From Bacteroidota bacterium (lineage in GTDB: Bacteria; Bacteroidota; Bacteroidia; Flavobacteriales_D; Sanyastnellaceae), in contig JAQCID010000039.1 of NCBI GenBank assembly GCA_027618855.1, forward strand, positions 1-8,406: a stretch of 8,406 nt of DNA, given 5' to 3'. Below the pieces are notes generated by a model. It did no database searches. It saw only the letters and a program-made list of their open reading frames with translations, and was not told the DNA's origin. Shown here piece by piece: positions 1 to 6,800 of this stretch. The position numbers and the translations under genes are program-made. Position 1 is the first letter of the stretch, and each line of letters starts with the position of its first letter.

Positions 1-96
1 TTTTGCACTAAGAAATCCTTCTAGAGCACGACCTGAGTCTGCTTTTGAGATGCCGGCACTTGAAGCCATTGCATCAACCAATTCTGCTTTGTTCAT
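1..96 (-). CDS. hup: HU-family DNA-binding protein, N-terminal part (cut by window edge)
   Basis: Small nucleoid-associated protein that binds and bends DNA as a dimer in the cytoplasm. Read on the minus strand from the ATG at 96-94, the 32 visible codons give MNKAELVDAMASSAGISKAD followed by SGRALEGFLSAK. This is the classic N-terminus of the HU/IHF family: helix 1 with MNKxELVDxxA, then the 'GISKADxxRALxxF' helix-turn. The family is about 90 residues long, so roughly two thirds, including the DNA-binding beta arm, lies outside the window. No Shine-Dalgarno sequence precedes the start, as is usual in Bacteroidota. The 164 bp upstream (97-260) should hold its promoter, but I see no clean TAnnTTTG element there. 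Family assignment is secure; which HU paralogue cannot be told. Confidence 0.88.
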   Translation of the reverse strand, partial: MNKAELVDAMASSAGISKADSGRALEGFLSAK

Positions 97-260
97 GAGA
101 ATGATGTTTTTAAGGTTTAACAATATAATTACTAATCGTTGCAATGTATGACTACAAACTCAACGGTGTCAAGGGGTAGAGGCCATTTATATGCAATTTG
201 TGAACAAACTCCACTGTTTTGTGAATAAAGTTGAGTGAAATCGGCTGTTTCCACCCTTTT
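97..260. other. Intergenic region upstream of the HU gene
   Basis: No gene is visible between the HU start codon and the stop codon of the upstream minus-strand membrane protein gene. The stretch is AT-rich and presumably holds the HU promoter. On the minus strand the best -7 candidate (TGAGTTTG, complement of 155-162) misses the second base of TAnnTTTG and has no -33 partner, so no promoter is called. A 14-bp imperfect direct repeat lies within it and is listed separately. No hairpin followed by a T-run is seen after the membrane protein gene, so read-through into HU is possible. Confidence 0.6.
197..231. repeat. Pair of 14-bp direct repeats, 21-bp spacing
   Basis: TTTGTGAACAAACT (197-210) and TTTGTGAATAAAGT (218-231) match at 12 of 14 positions and start 21 bp apart, close to two helical turns. 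Such spacing suits a regulator binding one face of DNA upstream of the HU gene. The sequence is AT-rich, so coincidence is possible. Confidence 0.4.
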
Positions 261-605
261 TCAAGCCTTTTTCCGTGGTCTTATGGCCCAAATCGCTAGT
301 GCAGAAGCAGAAATGACCATCGCAAAAGGGCCATTTATGCCAAAAAAGGGATTATTTATCTCTAAAATAAAGTGTTGACCTGCAGAAACCAGTGTCGCAA
401 CGATGCCAAGCGACACATTTAAGATGTTTAGAAAGTCCGAATCAAAATCGGGAATCCGTTCTGTTTTCATCGAAATAAAGACAATTAAATGAGCGAGTCC
501 CGCTCCAGCCCATCCGACAGCTTCTGGGGTGTGATACAATTGATAGATTGAAAGTAGGAAGCAAGCAATTGTCAGTGTTGTTAAATTTTTTCTTCTTGTA
601 GCCAT
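261..605 (-). CDS. Small integral membrane protein of unknown function
   Basis: I do not recognise a family. From the ATG at 605-603 it is 114 residues with a basic N-terminus (MATRRKNL) and four hydrophobic segments at about residues 10-24, 31-46, 60-75 and 92-108, ending in a basic tail (RPRKKA), so both ends are probably cytoplasmic. Short loops carry PEAVGW (after segment 1), ERIPDFDSDF (after segment 2) and NNPFFGINGP (before segment 4). An in-frame ATG at 620-618 would add five residues (MYIRI); I prefer 605 because it leaves a 14-bp palindrome at 610-623 outside the coding sequence, but this is a weak argument. The gene is head-to-head with the thioesterase gene and points toward HU. 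The regular spacing of hydrophobic segments and charged ends argues that it is a real gene rather than chance. Confidence 0.68.
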   Translation of the reverse strand: MATRRKNLTTLTIACFLLSIYQLYHTPEAVGWAGAGLAHLIVFISMKTERIPDFDSDFLNILNVSLGIVATLVSAGQHFILEINNPFFGINGPFAMVISASALAIWAIRPRKKA

Positions 606-609
606 AATA

Positions 610-623
610 CGAATGTACATTCG
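610..623. promoter_or_regulatory. Perfect 14-bp palindrome between two divergent start codons
   Basis: CGAATGTACATTCG is identical to its own reverse complement and is centred between 616 and 617. It lies between the ATG at 605 (minus) and the ATG at 629 (plus), overlapping the alternative minus-strand ATG at 620-618. A dyad here could be an operator for both divergent genes, or a hairpin affecting initiation on either transcript. A perfect 14-mer palindrome is expected by chance about once per 16 kb, so position rather than rarity is what makes it suggestive. Confidence 0.4.
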
Positions 624-628
624 CGGCC

Positions 629-1030
629 ATGAATTTCATTTACCACCCAGAGATACGTTTTGTAGATATTGATTCTTATGGGATCGTCCACAATGCAAAT
701 TTCCTGATTTATTTTGAGCAAAGTAGAATCGCACTGTTCAATAAGATTTCGGAGAAATGGAATTGGTCTGAGCACGGAGTGTTGGTCGCTCGGCAGGAAA
801 TAGATTACAAGCACCCTGTGAAATTGGGAGATGATCTTGAGATTACAACTTGGGTCGAAAAGATGGGGGAGAAGAGCATCACGTGTGCTTACAAGGCTCA
901 CATCACGAAAGGTGGCAAAAAAATCCTATGTACAGAGTCGCGTACAGTGATTGTTTGTTTCAATCACAAAACGGGTGCCACTTGCGCAATTCCTGATTAT
1001 TGGAGAGAAGCCATCGAGAAGTTGAACTGA
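629..1030 (+). CDS. Acyl-CoA thioesterase, YbgC/4HBT hotdog family
   Basis: Cytoplasmic thioesterase expected to hydrolyse acyl-CoA to free acid and CoA; the natural acyl chain cannot be told from sequence. It is 133 residues, the usual length of a single hotdog domain. The family signature is clear near the N-terminus: RFVDIDSYGIVHNANFLIYF, with Asp15 aligned to catalytic Asp17 of Pseudomonas 4-hydroxybenzoyl-CoA thioesterase, then GIV-H-NAN and the YFEQSR start of the long central helix (residues 24-38). The later strands (VARQEIDYKHPVKLGDDLEI, about 51-70, and the TESRTVIVCF strand) fit the fold. The ATG at 629 puts the first strand at the usual distance from the N-terminus. It diverges from the membrane protein gene with 8-23 bp between start codons, so its promoter probably lies inside that gene; none could be identified. 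No terminator hairpin follows. Confidence 0.9.
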   Translation: MNFIYHPEIRFVDIDSYGIVHNANFLIYFEQSRIALFNKISEKWNWSEHGVLVARQEIDYKHPVKLGDDLEITTWVEKMGEKSITCAYKAHITKGGKKILCTESRTVIVCFNHKTGATCAIPDYWREAIEKLN

Positions 1031-1224
1031 GCGACAACTGAGTGACTCTATTTGGATGGCGATATGATCTAGGATACGACCCCGTCTTTCATTCCCGACA
1101 CCTCTCAGCGCTTTAGCATACATAAATATATTAACTATGTAGCGTTCAAAAAAAGTTATTCATTTATAGGGAAGCAGGTATATATTTGTGCAGTTATATC
1201 GTCTACTTAAAATCAAAATAAAAT
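1031..1224. other. Intergenic region with 5' UTR of the first repeat protein
   Basis: No gene is supported in these 194 bp. It begins with an 11-bp tandem duplication spanning the thioesterase stop codon (AACTGAGCGAC 1025-1035, AACTGAGTGAC 1036-1046), and contains an AT-rich dyad (TACATA 1119-1124, TATGTA 1136-1141) and the -7 element at 1181-1188. A minus-strand open frame over 926-1123 exists but resembles nothing and mostly mirrors thioesterase codons. Confidence 0.6.
1181..1188 (+). promoter_or_regulatory. Bacteroidota -7 promoter element of the 805-aa gene
   Basis: TATATTTG is an exact match to the Bacteroidota housekeeping sigma -7 consensus TAnnTTTG. Transcription would start near 1193-1196, giving a leader of about 30 nt before the ATG at 1225. 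No clear TTTG -33 element is present at the expected distance (only TTATT at 1156-1160), so the promoter may be weak or activator-dependent. The leader is A-rich just before the ATG, which in this phylum takes the place of a Shine-Dalgarno sequence. Confidence 0.55.
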
Positions 1225-3642
1225 ATGAAGCATTTGCTATTTGTTGCTTGTTTAATCTGTTCATTGGGTGTCCAAGCACAGTTAACTGGCATTTCTGTGG
1301 AGACCTACATGGTCCACGATGGTATTGCAATTTCTGAACTGTCAGGATTTACAACATACCATGTTTACGCGAACACCACGAATTCGGAAGATTTTGTTTC
1401 AGCAGTATTCGGAGACTCTGACAATGCGATCGCATTCTCTTCAGCGGGAACTGTTTTCCAGTCTGCACCCAGTTATAACTATGGTAGCGAGCCTAATCCA
1501 GCACTATTTGCAGTGATCCCTACGCTCGAGTACGACAGTTGGATGTCTATAGGCATGATGTCCTCTGATGATGAAGGATCTATAAGCAATATAGGGATGT
1601 CTGCTGCGATGGCTGAGTTTACATCTACAGGCAATTTCTACATAGACGACCCGATCGGAGGGTCATGGTTCTTCCCTGGTTTCCCTTGTGGACTGACTCC
1701 AATTGTTGACTGTGCGAACCAGTATGCTGCTTTCGGTGGTGCTGACAACAAGGTTCTTCTGGCACAAATCACAACGAATGATTCCTTCACAGGTGTCTTT
1801 AACGTACAAATCTTCGTGAATGGCTTACAGGGAAATACAAATAACTACAACGGTGTCGCTTTTAGTTCAGACATGAATGACACGTTTGGATGTACCGACT
1901 CTAACGCTTCGAACTACGACGCAACAGCATCTGTTGACGACCTTTCCTGTGTGTTTCCTTGTTCACTAGCTCTGGTAGTAGAGTCAGTATCCTCTCCAAC
2001 TTGTTATGGTGACAATGACGGTTCTTTAAATATTACATCTACAGGTGCTCAAGGTTCAGACGATTACTACTTCGGTATTGACGATGTGACACATTCGAAC
2101 TTCGGAATCTTTAACGGCCTCATTGCTGGTGATTATTTCGTGAACATTGTTGATGGTGCAGGTTGTGAAGCTTCTGCAACGGTAACAGTGCCTGCCACTG
2201 ATGCTGTTTCGTTGTCTGCAACGCTTACATCACCGATTTCATGTAACAACATGAATGACGCTGTGATTACTGTTTCCAATGCAATGGGTGGAGATGGCAA
2301 TCTTGAATTTTATCTACAGAGCGCACCTGAAACATCTACAACGGAGATGACTTTCTCTGGATTAAGTGCTGGAACATATACTGTTATAGCTACAGATGGC
2401 AACGGGTGTACTGGGAATTCTGTCGCTACATTGGTACTTAACCCCACTGCAATACAAGTATTTGTTTCGAACAGCAGTCCAGCTTCATGTTTTAATGTGA
2501 CTGACGGACAGATTGTCGTGAGTGGTTTTGGTGGAGCTGTGCCTGCTTCTATTTCTTTTTCTGTAAACGGTGAAAGTGGATTGTCAAGTCCTCTTTTGGT
2601 TCCTGGTGGAACGTTTACAGTTATAGGAACAGACATTAATGGTTGTTCTGGATCATCTCAAGCAGTAGTCATCGGACCTAATGCAATTGAGGTTAATGCG
2701 ATGGCTACTGCTGTTGCTTGCACAGACGATTCAAACGGGATTGTTTCATGGGCTCCAGTTGGTGGAGCGGGTGGCTTTACTGTGACAGTGTCAGATTCAA
2801 CTCTTACCGGATCCTCGTATGAAGGATTAAATGTAGGTCTCTACACGGTGATTGTGTTGGATGTAAACGGATGTACAACTAGCGAAGAGGTTGAGGTCAT
2901 GAATGCGGTGCCTGTTGTGGCAACTGCGACTTCTACATCAGTTACATGTAACGGATCAGAAGATGGTGTTGTTTCAATTGACGCAACTGGAGGTACAGGT
3001 GCTTTTCAATTCAGTGACAATGGAAACAATTTTGTTGCTACGAATGAATTTGATGATTTGGGAGCGGATGATTATACTTTCTATGCGCAAGATGAAAATG
3101 GATGTATTGCTGAAGCGGATGTTGAGGTGATGTCACCTGATCCAATTGTCATCGGTGGCTTCCCTTCTGAAGGTGAAGATACGGGCAACGCAGTGATTGA
3201 CATCAGTGTGACTGGTGGTACACCTAACTACTCTTATGAGTGGATTGGTCCTGGAGTGAATGGAACGACAACTGCTGACCTAGAAGGTCTTAGTTCTGGA
3301 ACCTACACCGTTGAAGTTACAGACTCTGCTGGTTGTTCAGCAGTTGCAACATTTAACGTTGTCACTGGCATCTATGAATTGGCTGACGGTGTTGAGGCTC
3401 AAATCTTCCCTAACCCAAGTACTGGTTTATTCCAAGTTCAGTGGGAGGGTTGGACTGGTGGAGATGTAGCGTTCTCAGTTATTGACGCTCGTGGACGTCA
3501 AGTTACACAAGGCGTTTGGGCAGGAGCAGGAGCGTCATTCTTGACAACTCTCGATCTTAGTGGTGTTGAGAATGGATTGTACCGTTTAAACGTAGTGTCT
3601 AACGGAATACCTACATCTATTCAGCTCTTGAAGGCAAACTAG
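1225..3642 (+). CDS. Secreted SprB-repeat surface protein with T9SS sorting domain (805 aa)
   Basis: Predicted to cross the inner membrane by Sec and the outer membrane by T9SS, ending on the cell surface or in the medium. Layout: signal peptide 1-18 (hydrophobic core LLFVACLICSLGV, cleavage after VQA); beta-rich N-domain 19-221 with landmarks TTYHVY, LEYDSW, IDDPIGGSWF and LLAQITT; one GCTD repeat 222-242; six SprB-like repeats from 247 to 716, five with the paired SxxC and DxNGC cysteines and the last with only the second; type A sorting domain about 725-805 (IFPNPSTGLF, SVIDARGRQV, LDLSGVENGLYRLNV). Strikingly acidic: Lys only at 2, 176 and 803, Arg only at 756, 758 and 787. SprB of Flavobacterium johnsoniae is a mobile gliding adhesin; an adhesive role here is inferred from shared repeats only. 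It has its own terminator, and a larger relative follows directly. Confidence 0.92.
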   Translation: MKHLLFVACLICSLGVQAQLTGISVETYMVHDGIAISELSGFTTYHVYANTTNSEDFVSAVFGDSDNAIAFSSAGTVFQSAPSYNYGSEPNPALFAVIPTLEYDSWMSIGMMSSDDEGSISNIGMSAAMAEFTSTGNFYIDDPIGGSWFFPGFPCGLTPIVDCANQYAAFGGADNKVLLAQITTNDSFTGVFNVQIFVNGLQGNTNNYNGVAFSSDMNDTFGCTDSNASNYDATASVDDLSCVFPCSLALVVESVSSPTCYGDNDGSLNITSTGAQGSDDYYFGIDDVTHSNFGIFNGLIAGDYFVNIVDGAGCEASATVTVPATDAVSLSATLTSPISCNNMNDAVITVSNAMGGDGNLEFYLQSAPETSTTEMTFSGLSAGTYTVIATDGNGCTGNSVATLVLNPTAIQVFVSNSSPASCFNVTDGQIVVSGFGGAVPASISFSVNGESGLSSPLLVPGGTFTVIGTDINGCSGSSQAVVIGPNAIEVNAMATAVACTDDSNGIVSWAPVGGAGGFTVTVSDSTLTGSSYEGLNVGLYTVIVLDVNGCTTSEEVEVMNAVPVVATATSTSVTCNGSEDGVVSIDATGGTGAFQFSDNGNNFVATNEFDDLGADDYTFYAQDENGCIAEADVEVMSPDPIVIGGFPSEGEDTGNAVIDISVTGGTPNYSYEWIGPGVNGTTTADLEGLSSGTYTVEVTDSAGCSAVATFNVVTGIYELADGVEAQIFPNPSTGLFQVQWEGWTGGDVAFSVIDARGRQVTQGVWAGAGASFLTTLDLSGVENGLYRLNVVSNGIPTSIQLLKAN
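1279..1887 (+). repeat. N-domain of the 805-aa protein (first of three copies in the window)
   Basis: About 200 residues (19-221). Landmarks shared with copies in the next gene are T-x-Y-x-x-Y (TTYHVY), an SAVFGD turn, FQSA, LEYDSW followed by x-x-IG, IDDxxGGxWF, LLAQITT and NVQIF. Alternating hydrophobic stretches suggest a beta-sandwich. I know of no named family for it; two cysteines (GFPCGL and IVDCAN) are particular to this copy. Confidence 0.6.
1888..1950 (+). repeat. GCTD Cys-rich repeat, single copy in the 805-aa protein
   Basis: 21 residues starting GCTDSNASNYDA and ending DDLSC (residues 222-242). It matches the 12 copies in the next gene: G-C at 1-2, A-x-N-Y at 7-10 and C at 21. 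The usual Cys at position 8 is Ser. It joins the N-domain to the first SprB-like repeat through the VFPC segment. Confidence 0.85.
1963..3372 (+). repeat. Six tandem SprB-like repeats
   Basis: Repeats of 75-82 residues start near 1963, 2209, 2455, 2689, 2917 and 3148. Each carries an N-terminal strand ending in SxxC or similar (SSPTC, TSPISC, SPASC, TAVAC, TSVTC), a D/N-D-G turn, G-G-x-G, then G-x-Y-T-V and a D-x-N-G-C strand, as in the SprB repeat family (PF13573). The sixth keeps SGTYTVEVTDSAGC but has lost the first Cys (EGEDTGNAVIDI). The last repeat of the next gene shows the same loss. Confidence 0.85.
3397..3639 (+). other. T9SS type A C-terminal sorting domain
   Basis: Residues about 725-805 have the three hallmarks of the sorting domain recognised by the T9SS: the PNP motif (IFPNPSTG), the 'V-x-D-x-x-G-R-x-V' strand and the final 'L-D-L-S-G-V-E-N-G-L-Y-R-L-x-V' segment with a Lys near the C-terminus. 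In characterised systems this domain is removed after passage through the outer membrane. All three arginines of the protein are here. Confidence 0.88.
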
Positions 3643-3664
3643 TCCCTTTTTAGATACGATATTG

Positions 3665-3694
3665 ATAGGGAGGCCGAAAGGTCTCCCTATTTTT
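3665..3694 (+). terminator. Intrinsic terminator after the 805-aa gene
   Basis: An 11-bp stem (ATAGGGAGGCC at 3665-3675 with GGTCTCCCTAT at 3680-3690, one G-U pair) closed by a GAAA tetraloop, followed directly by TTTT. It lies 22 nt after the stop codon. This is a strong, textbook hairpin. Confidence 0.92.
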
Positions 3695-3721
3695 GTATAT
3701 AATAATGATAAGCCACCTTTG
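3693..3721 (+). promoter_or_regulatory. Possible promoter for the second repeat-protein gene
   Basis: TTG at 3693-3695 and CACCTTTG at 3714-3721 are 18 bp apart; the second differs from TAnnTTTG only at its first base. It would give a leader of about 95 nt. The -33 element overlaps the terminator T-run. An alternative, TCATTTTG at 3765-3772, also differs at one position but lacks a TTG at the right distance. Weakly supported. Confidence 0.3.
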
Positions 3722-3823
3722 TTTCTTTTCAACGTCTTCTATATAACCCATTGTTGAATTTCCGTCATTTTGTGAGTCGCATTCTGGTTCTAACGAAATA
3801 CATTGCATCAAATCATATTCCCA

Positions 3824-6800
3824 ATGTCAATGAGATTATTTAAACATTTACTTCTTTCTGTGTGCTTTTTCTTTGGGTCAATCACATTTGGATTGAGTCA
3901 GTACACCTTAACGGTTGAATCCTCAGTTCCTGCTGTGGCACCTGGTACTGTTTATCGTTTTTATGTAGACATGGTAGACCCCACAGACCGTATGAGTGCT
4001 GTGTTTGGCAACAATGTTGACACACTCACCTTGTCCGCTCCTGATGGCGTTTTCAATACATCTTATAATGGGAGTTGGAATGCCTCCGGGATCAATGCTG
4101 CGTTTCTTGCGTTGTTTCCGATCATCGCAGACGATACGTATGCCACCATCGGATTGGAGGGTCCCGCTTCCGAATCGGGGATTCCAAATGCTTCTGACCC
4201 TTCTCTTGTTGATGATGGCGCGCAACCTTTTGCACCTTTTTTCACAACCGATGGAGCGACTTTGCTTGAAGTAAATACGTTAATAGGTGCGTCTTATTAT
4301 GTTCTAAATACGGCTGAAAATGGTCTGCCAGATGCCAATCTAAGGGTGTTAATTATGCAGGTTACAACGACAGGAGCGATCTCTGGAACACTTAATTACC
4401 AAGTTTTCCCTCTGGGTGTTGGAGAAAATCAAATCCAAATCTCAGTCGATTTCGATGGGGTTGGTACATTTGCAGGTGAGGTCGGAGGTTGTCTGGTTCC
4501 CATAGCATGTAATTACAACCCATCCGCTACTTTTAGTGATGGAAGTTGTGACTTTATCTCATGTTTGGCCATCGGGTGTACGGATCCAATGGCATGTAAC
4601 TACGACCCCCTGGCTATATATTTAGATGCTTCTTGTATTTATTTTAATCCACCTTTTGATTGTGATGGTTTATGCATCAACGATGCTGACAGTGATGGCA
4701 TATGTGATGAATTAGAAATTTATGGCTGTACTGATTCGAATGCGAGCAATTACAACCCTGCAGCCACAGAGGACAATGGGTTATGCCAAACAGGCCTCTG
4801 CACACCTGATACTGACATGCCTTTCTTTGCATACTTTCCAGACAGTACTTTTCTTTCGTGTGATGAATTAATGCCTGCTCCGGAAGAAAACATGCCAGTT
4901 GCGGGAGATTTCTGTACTGCGACAGTCGATATCGTCATCACTTCTTCTGATGGTGGATTTGAATACCCCTTCGGCTGTCTGCAGAGTTATTTGTGTCCCA
5001 GAACATTTACTGCGACCGATGAGGCAGGGAATTCTATTTCAGAGATTCAATGGTTCACGGTATTAGATACAGAGCCTCCAGTTATAGCGTACCCTTCTGT
5101 GACGAATTTGTCTGTCGATCAATCATCAGGAGAAACAATCCCAGTTGCGGAAGCATTTGTGATCGATGCGTGCGACAATTCTGCAGATTGGTCATATGAA
5201 GATCTCGTTATTTCAGATGAAATAGGCCTCCAAATTGTTGAGCGCACGTATACAGCGTTCGATGGATGTGGAAATACTTCAGAATTTGTCCAAACGATTT
5301 CCATCTTAACTTCCAACTTGGGTTGCATGGATGTGTTTGCTTGCAATTATGATGCCTCTGCCGAGACAGACGATGGTTTTTGTATTTACCCAAACTTAGG
5401 TGAAGATTGTAATGGAGAGTGTCTGGCTGATGCGGATGACGATGGGGTATGTGATGCTTCTGAAGTAGATGGTTGTGTCGATGATACCGCATGTAATTAT
5501 GATGCGCTGGCCACAGAAGATGATGGTTCTTGTGAATTTTGCTCATGTACAGATGGAGGGACTGAAGGATACGGACTCGCAGTTGATGTTGTGATAGCAC
5601 ATACAGATGGTGTTCTGGCTGGCCACACAACCTACAGACTGTATATAACCACACCCCATACGGATGATTTCTTGTCTGCTGTATCCGGGGATGATTTGAA
5701 TCCATTGAATATTACGTCTACGACGAGTTTCTTTCAGAGTGCTGTTGGTTCAGTGCTTGGTTCAAACATGAACCCATTGCTTTATTCGTCCTTCCCAGAG
5801 TTGGAGTATGATAGCTGGGTCACAATCGGACTTGACGTAGGAGCTGGGCCAAATGAGTCCAACCCACAATATATAGAAAGCACAAACTTTTCTTGGGTCT
5901 CACAGTTCGAAGCCGGAGGAAATCTGGACATTGATGATTCTGTGGGTGGCGCTTGGTTTGTCCTAGATGTTCAAGGAACAGACAATGCTTATCCAGATGT
6001 GAATCAGAGGATCTTAATCGCCCAACTCACGACGGATGGCAATGTAGCGGGAACGGTAAACGTACAATTTTTTAATCACGGAGATCAAAATGACCTTTCT
6101 CGTGTAACGTTATCTTTTGAAGGTTTAACGGGCACGGAAGCGCTCACATGTGGATGTACAGATGTCCTTGCGTGTAATTATTCAGCGGATTATGATTTCG
6201 ATAATGGCTCTTGTGAATATGCTGATCCTGGGTATGATTGTTTGGGTGTTTGTTTAGATGATGATGATGGCGATGGGGTGTGTAATCCTTTCGAACTCTA
6301 TGGATGTACAGACTCAGAAGCGTGTAACTTCGCACCTTTTTATACTGAGGAGGATGGCAGTTGTTTTTATGGGTTTGAGTTTTATGACTGTGCTGGTGAG
6401 TGTCTGAATGATTCTGATGGGGATGACGTTTGTGATGAGTTTGAAATAGAAGGTTGTACAGACCCACTGGCCTGTAATTTCAACCCTGAAGCCACTGAAG
6501 ATAATGGTTTTTGTGGTGGCGATCAGGAAAACGACTTCTGCGCTGGTGCCTTTGAGATTCAATGCGGCAGTTCTATAATTGCAAACAACGAAGAATGTGT
6601 TGCGGTTGATGGTGTCCCAAGTTGTGCCACGAGTCCTGTTCCGGATCCTTCAGGTGGGCTTTGGTTTTCATTTGAAGGAACAGGTGATCTGATTACATTA
6701 ACGACTTGTTCTGAACTCACAACTTTTGACACCTATATAAGTGTCTATGAAGGCGGTTGCGGTGCACTTACATGTGTTGCTGGCAATGATGACCAAAGTG

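Larger units (their letters stand above)
3643..3823. other. Intergenic region between the two repeat-protein genes
   Basis: These 181 bp hold the terminator of the upstream gene (3665-3694) and about 130 bp of AT-rich leader/promoter sequence for the downstream gene. No additional gene is visible. The terminator indicates that the two genes are largely transcribed separately despite their similarity. Confidence 0.7.

Noticed and set aside
926..1123. 65-aa open frame on the minus strand overlapping the thioesterase 3' end
   Set aside because: Half lies antisense to the thioesterase; the sequence resembles nothing and has no start context.
1119..1141. AT-rich dyad (TACATA/TATGTA) as a terminator of the thioesterase gene
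   Set aside because: Stem is only six AT-rich pairs with an 11-nt loop and no T-run, about 90 nt past the stop codon.
2310..2636. 108-aa open frame on the minus strand inside the 805-aa gene
   Set aside because: Antisense shadow of SprB repeats 2-3, without family features or its own promoter.
3996..4274. 92-aa plus-strand frame inside the giant gene
   Set aside because: Out of frame with the coding sequence, with a composition typical of a shifted frame.
5208..5705. 165-aa His-rich open frame on the minus strand
   Set aside because: It is antisense to the Asp/Asn- and Cys-rich repeats; His codons arise from the complement of Asp/Asn-rich DNA in a shifted frame. No family resemblance, and the plus-strand frame is clearly coding.
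6144..6467. 107-aa His/Asn-rich open frame on the minus strand
   Set aside because: Mirror of GCTD array 3 in another frame; its apparent repeats are those of the sense protein.
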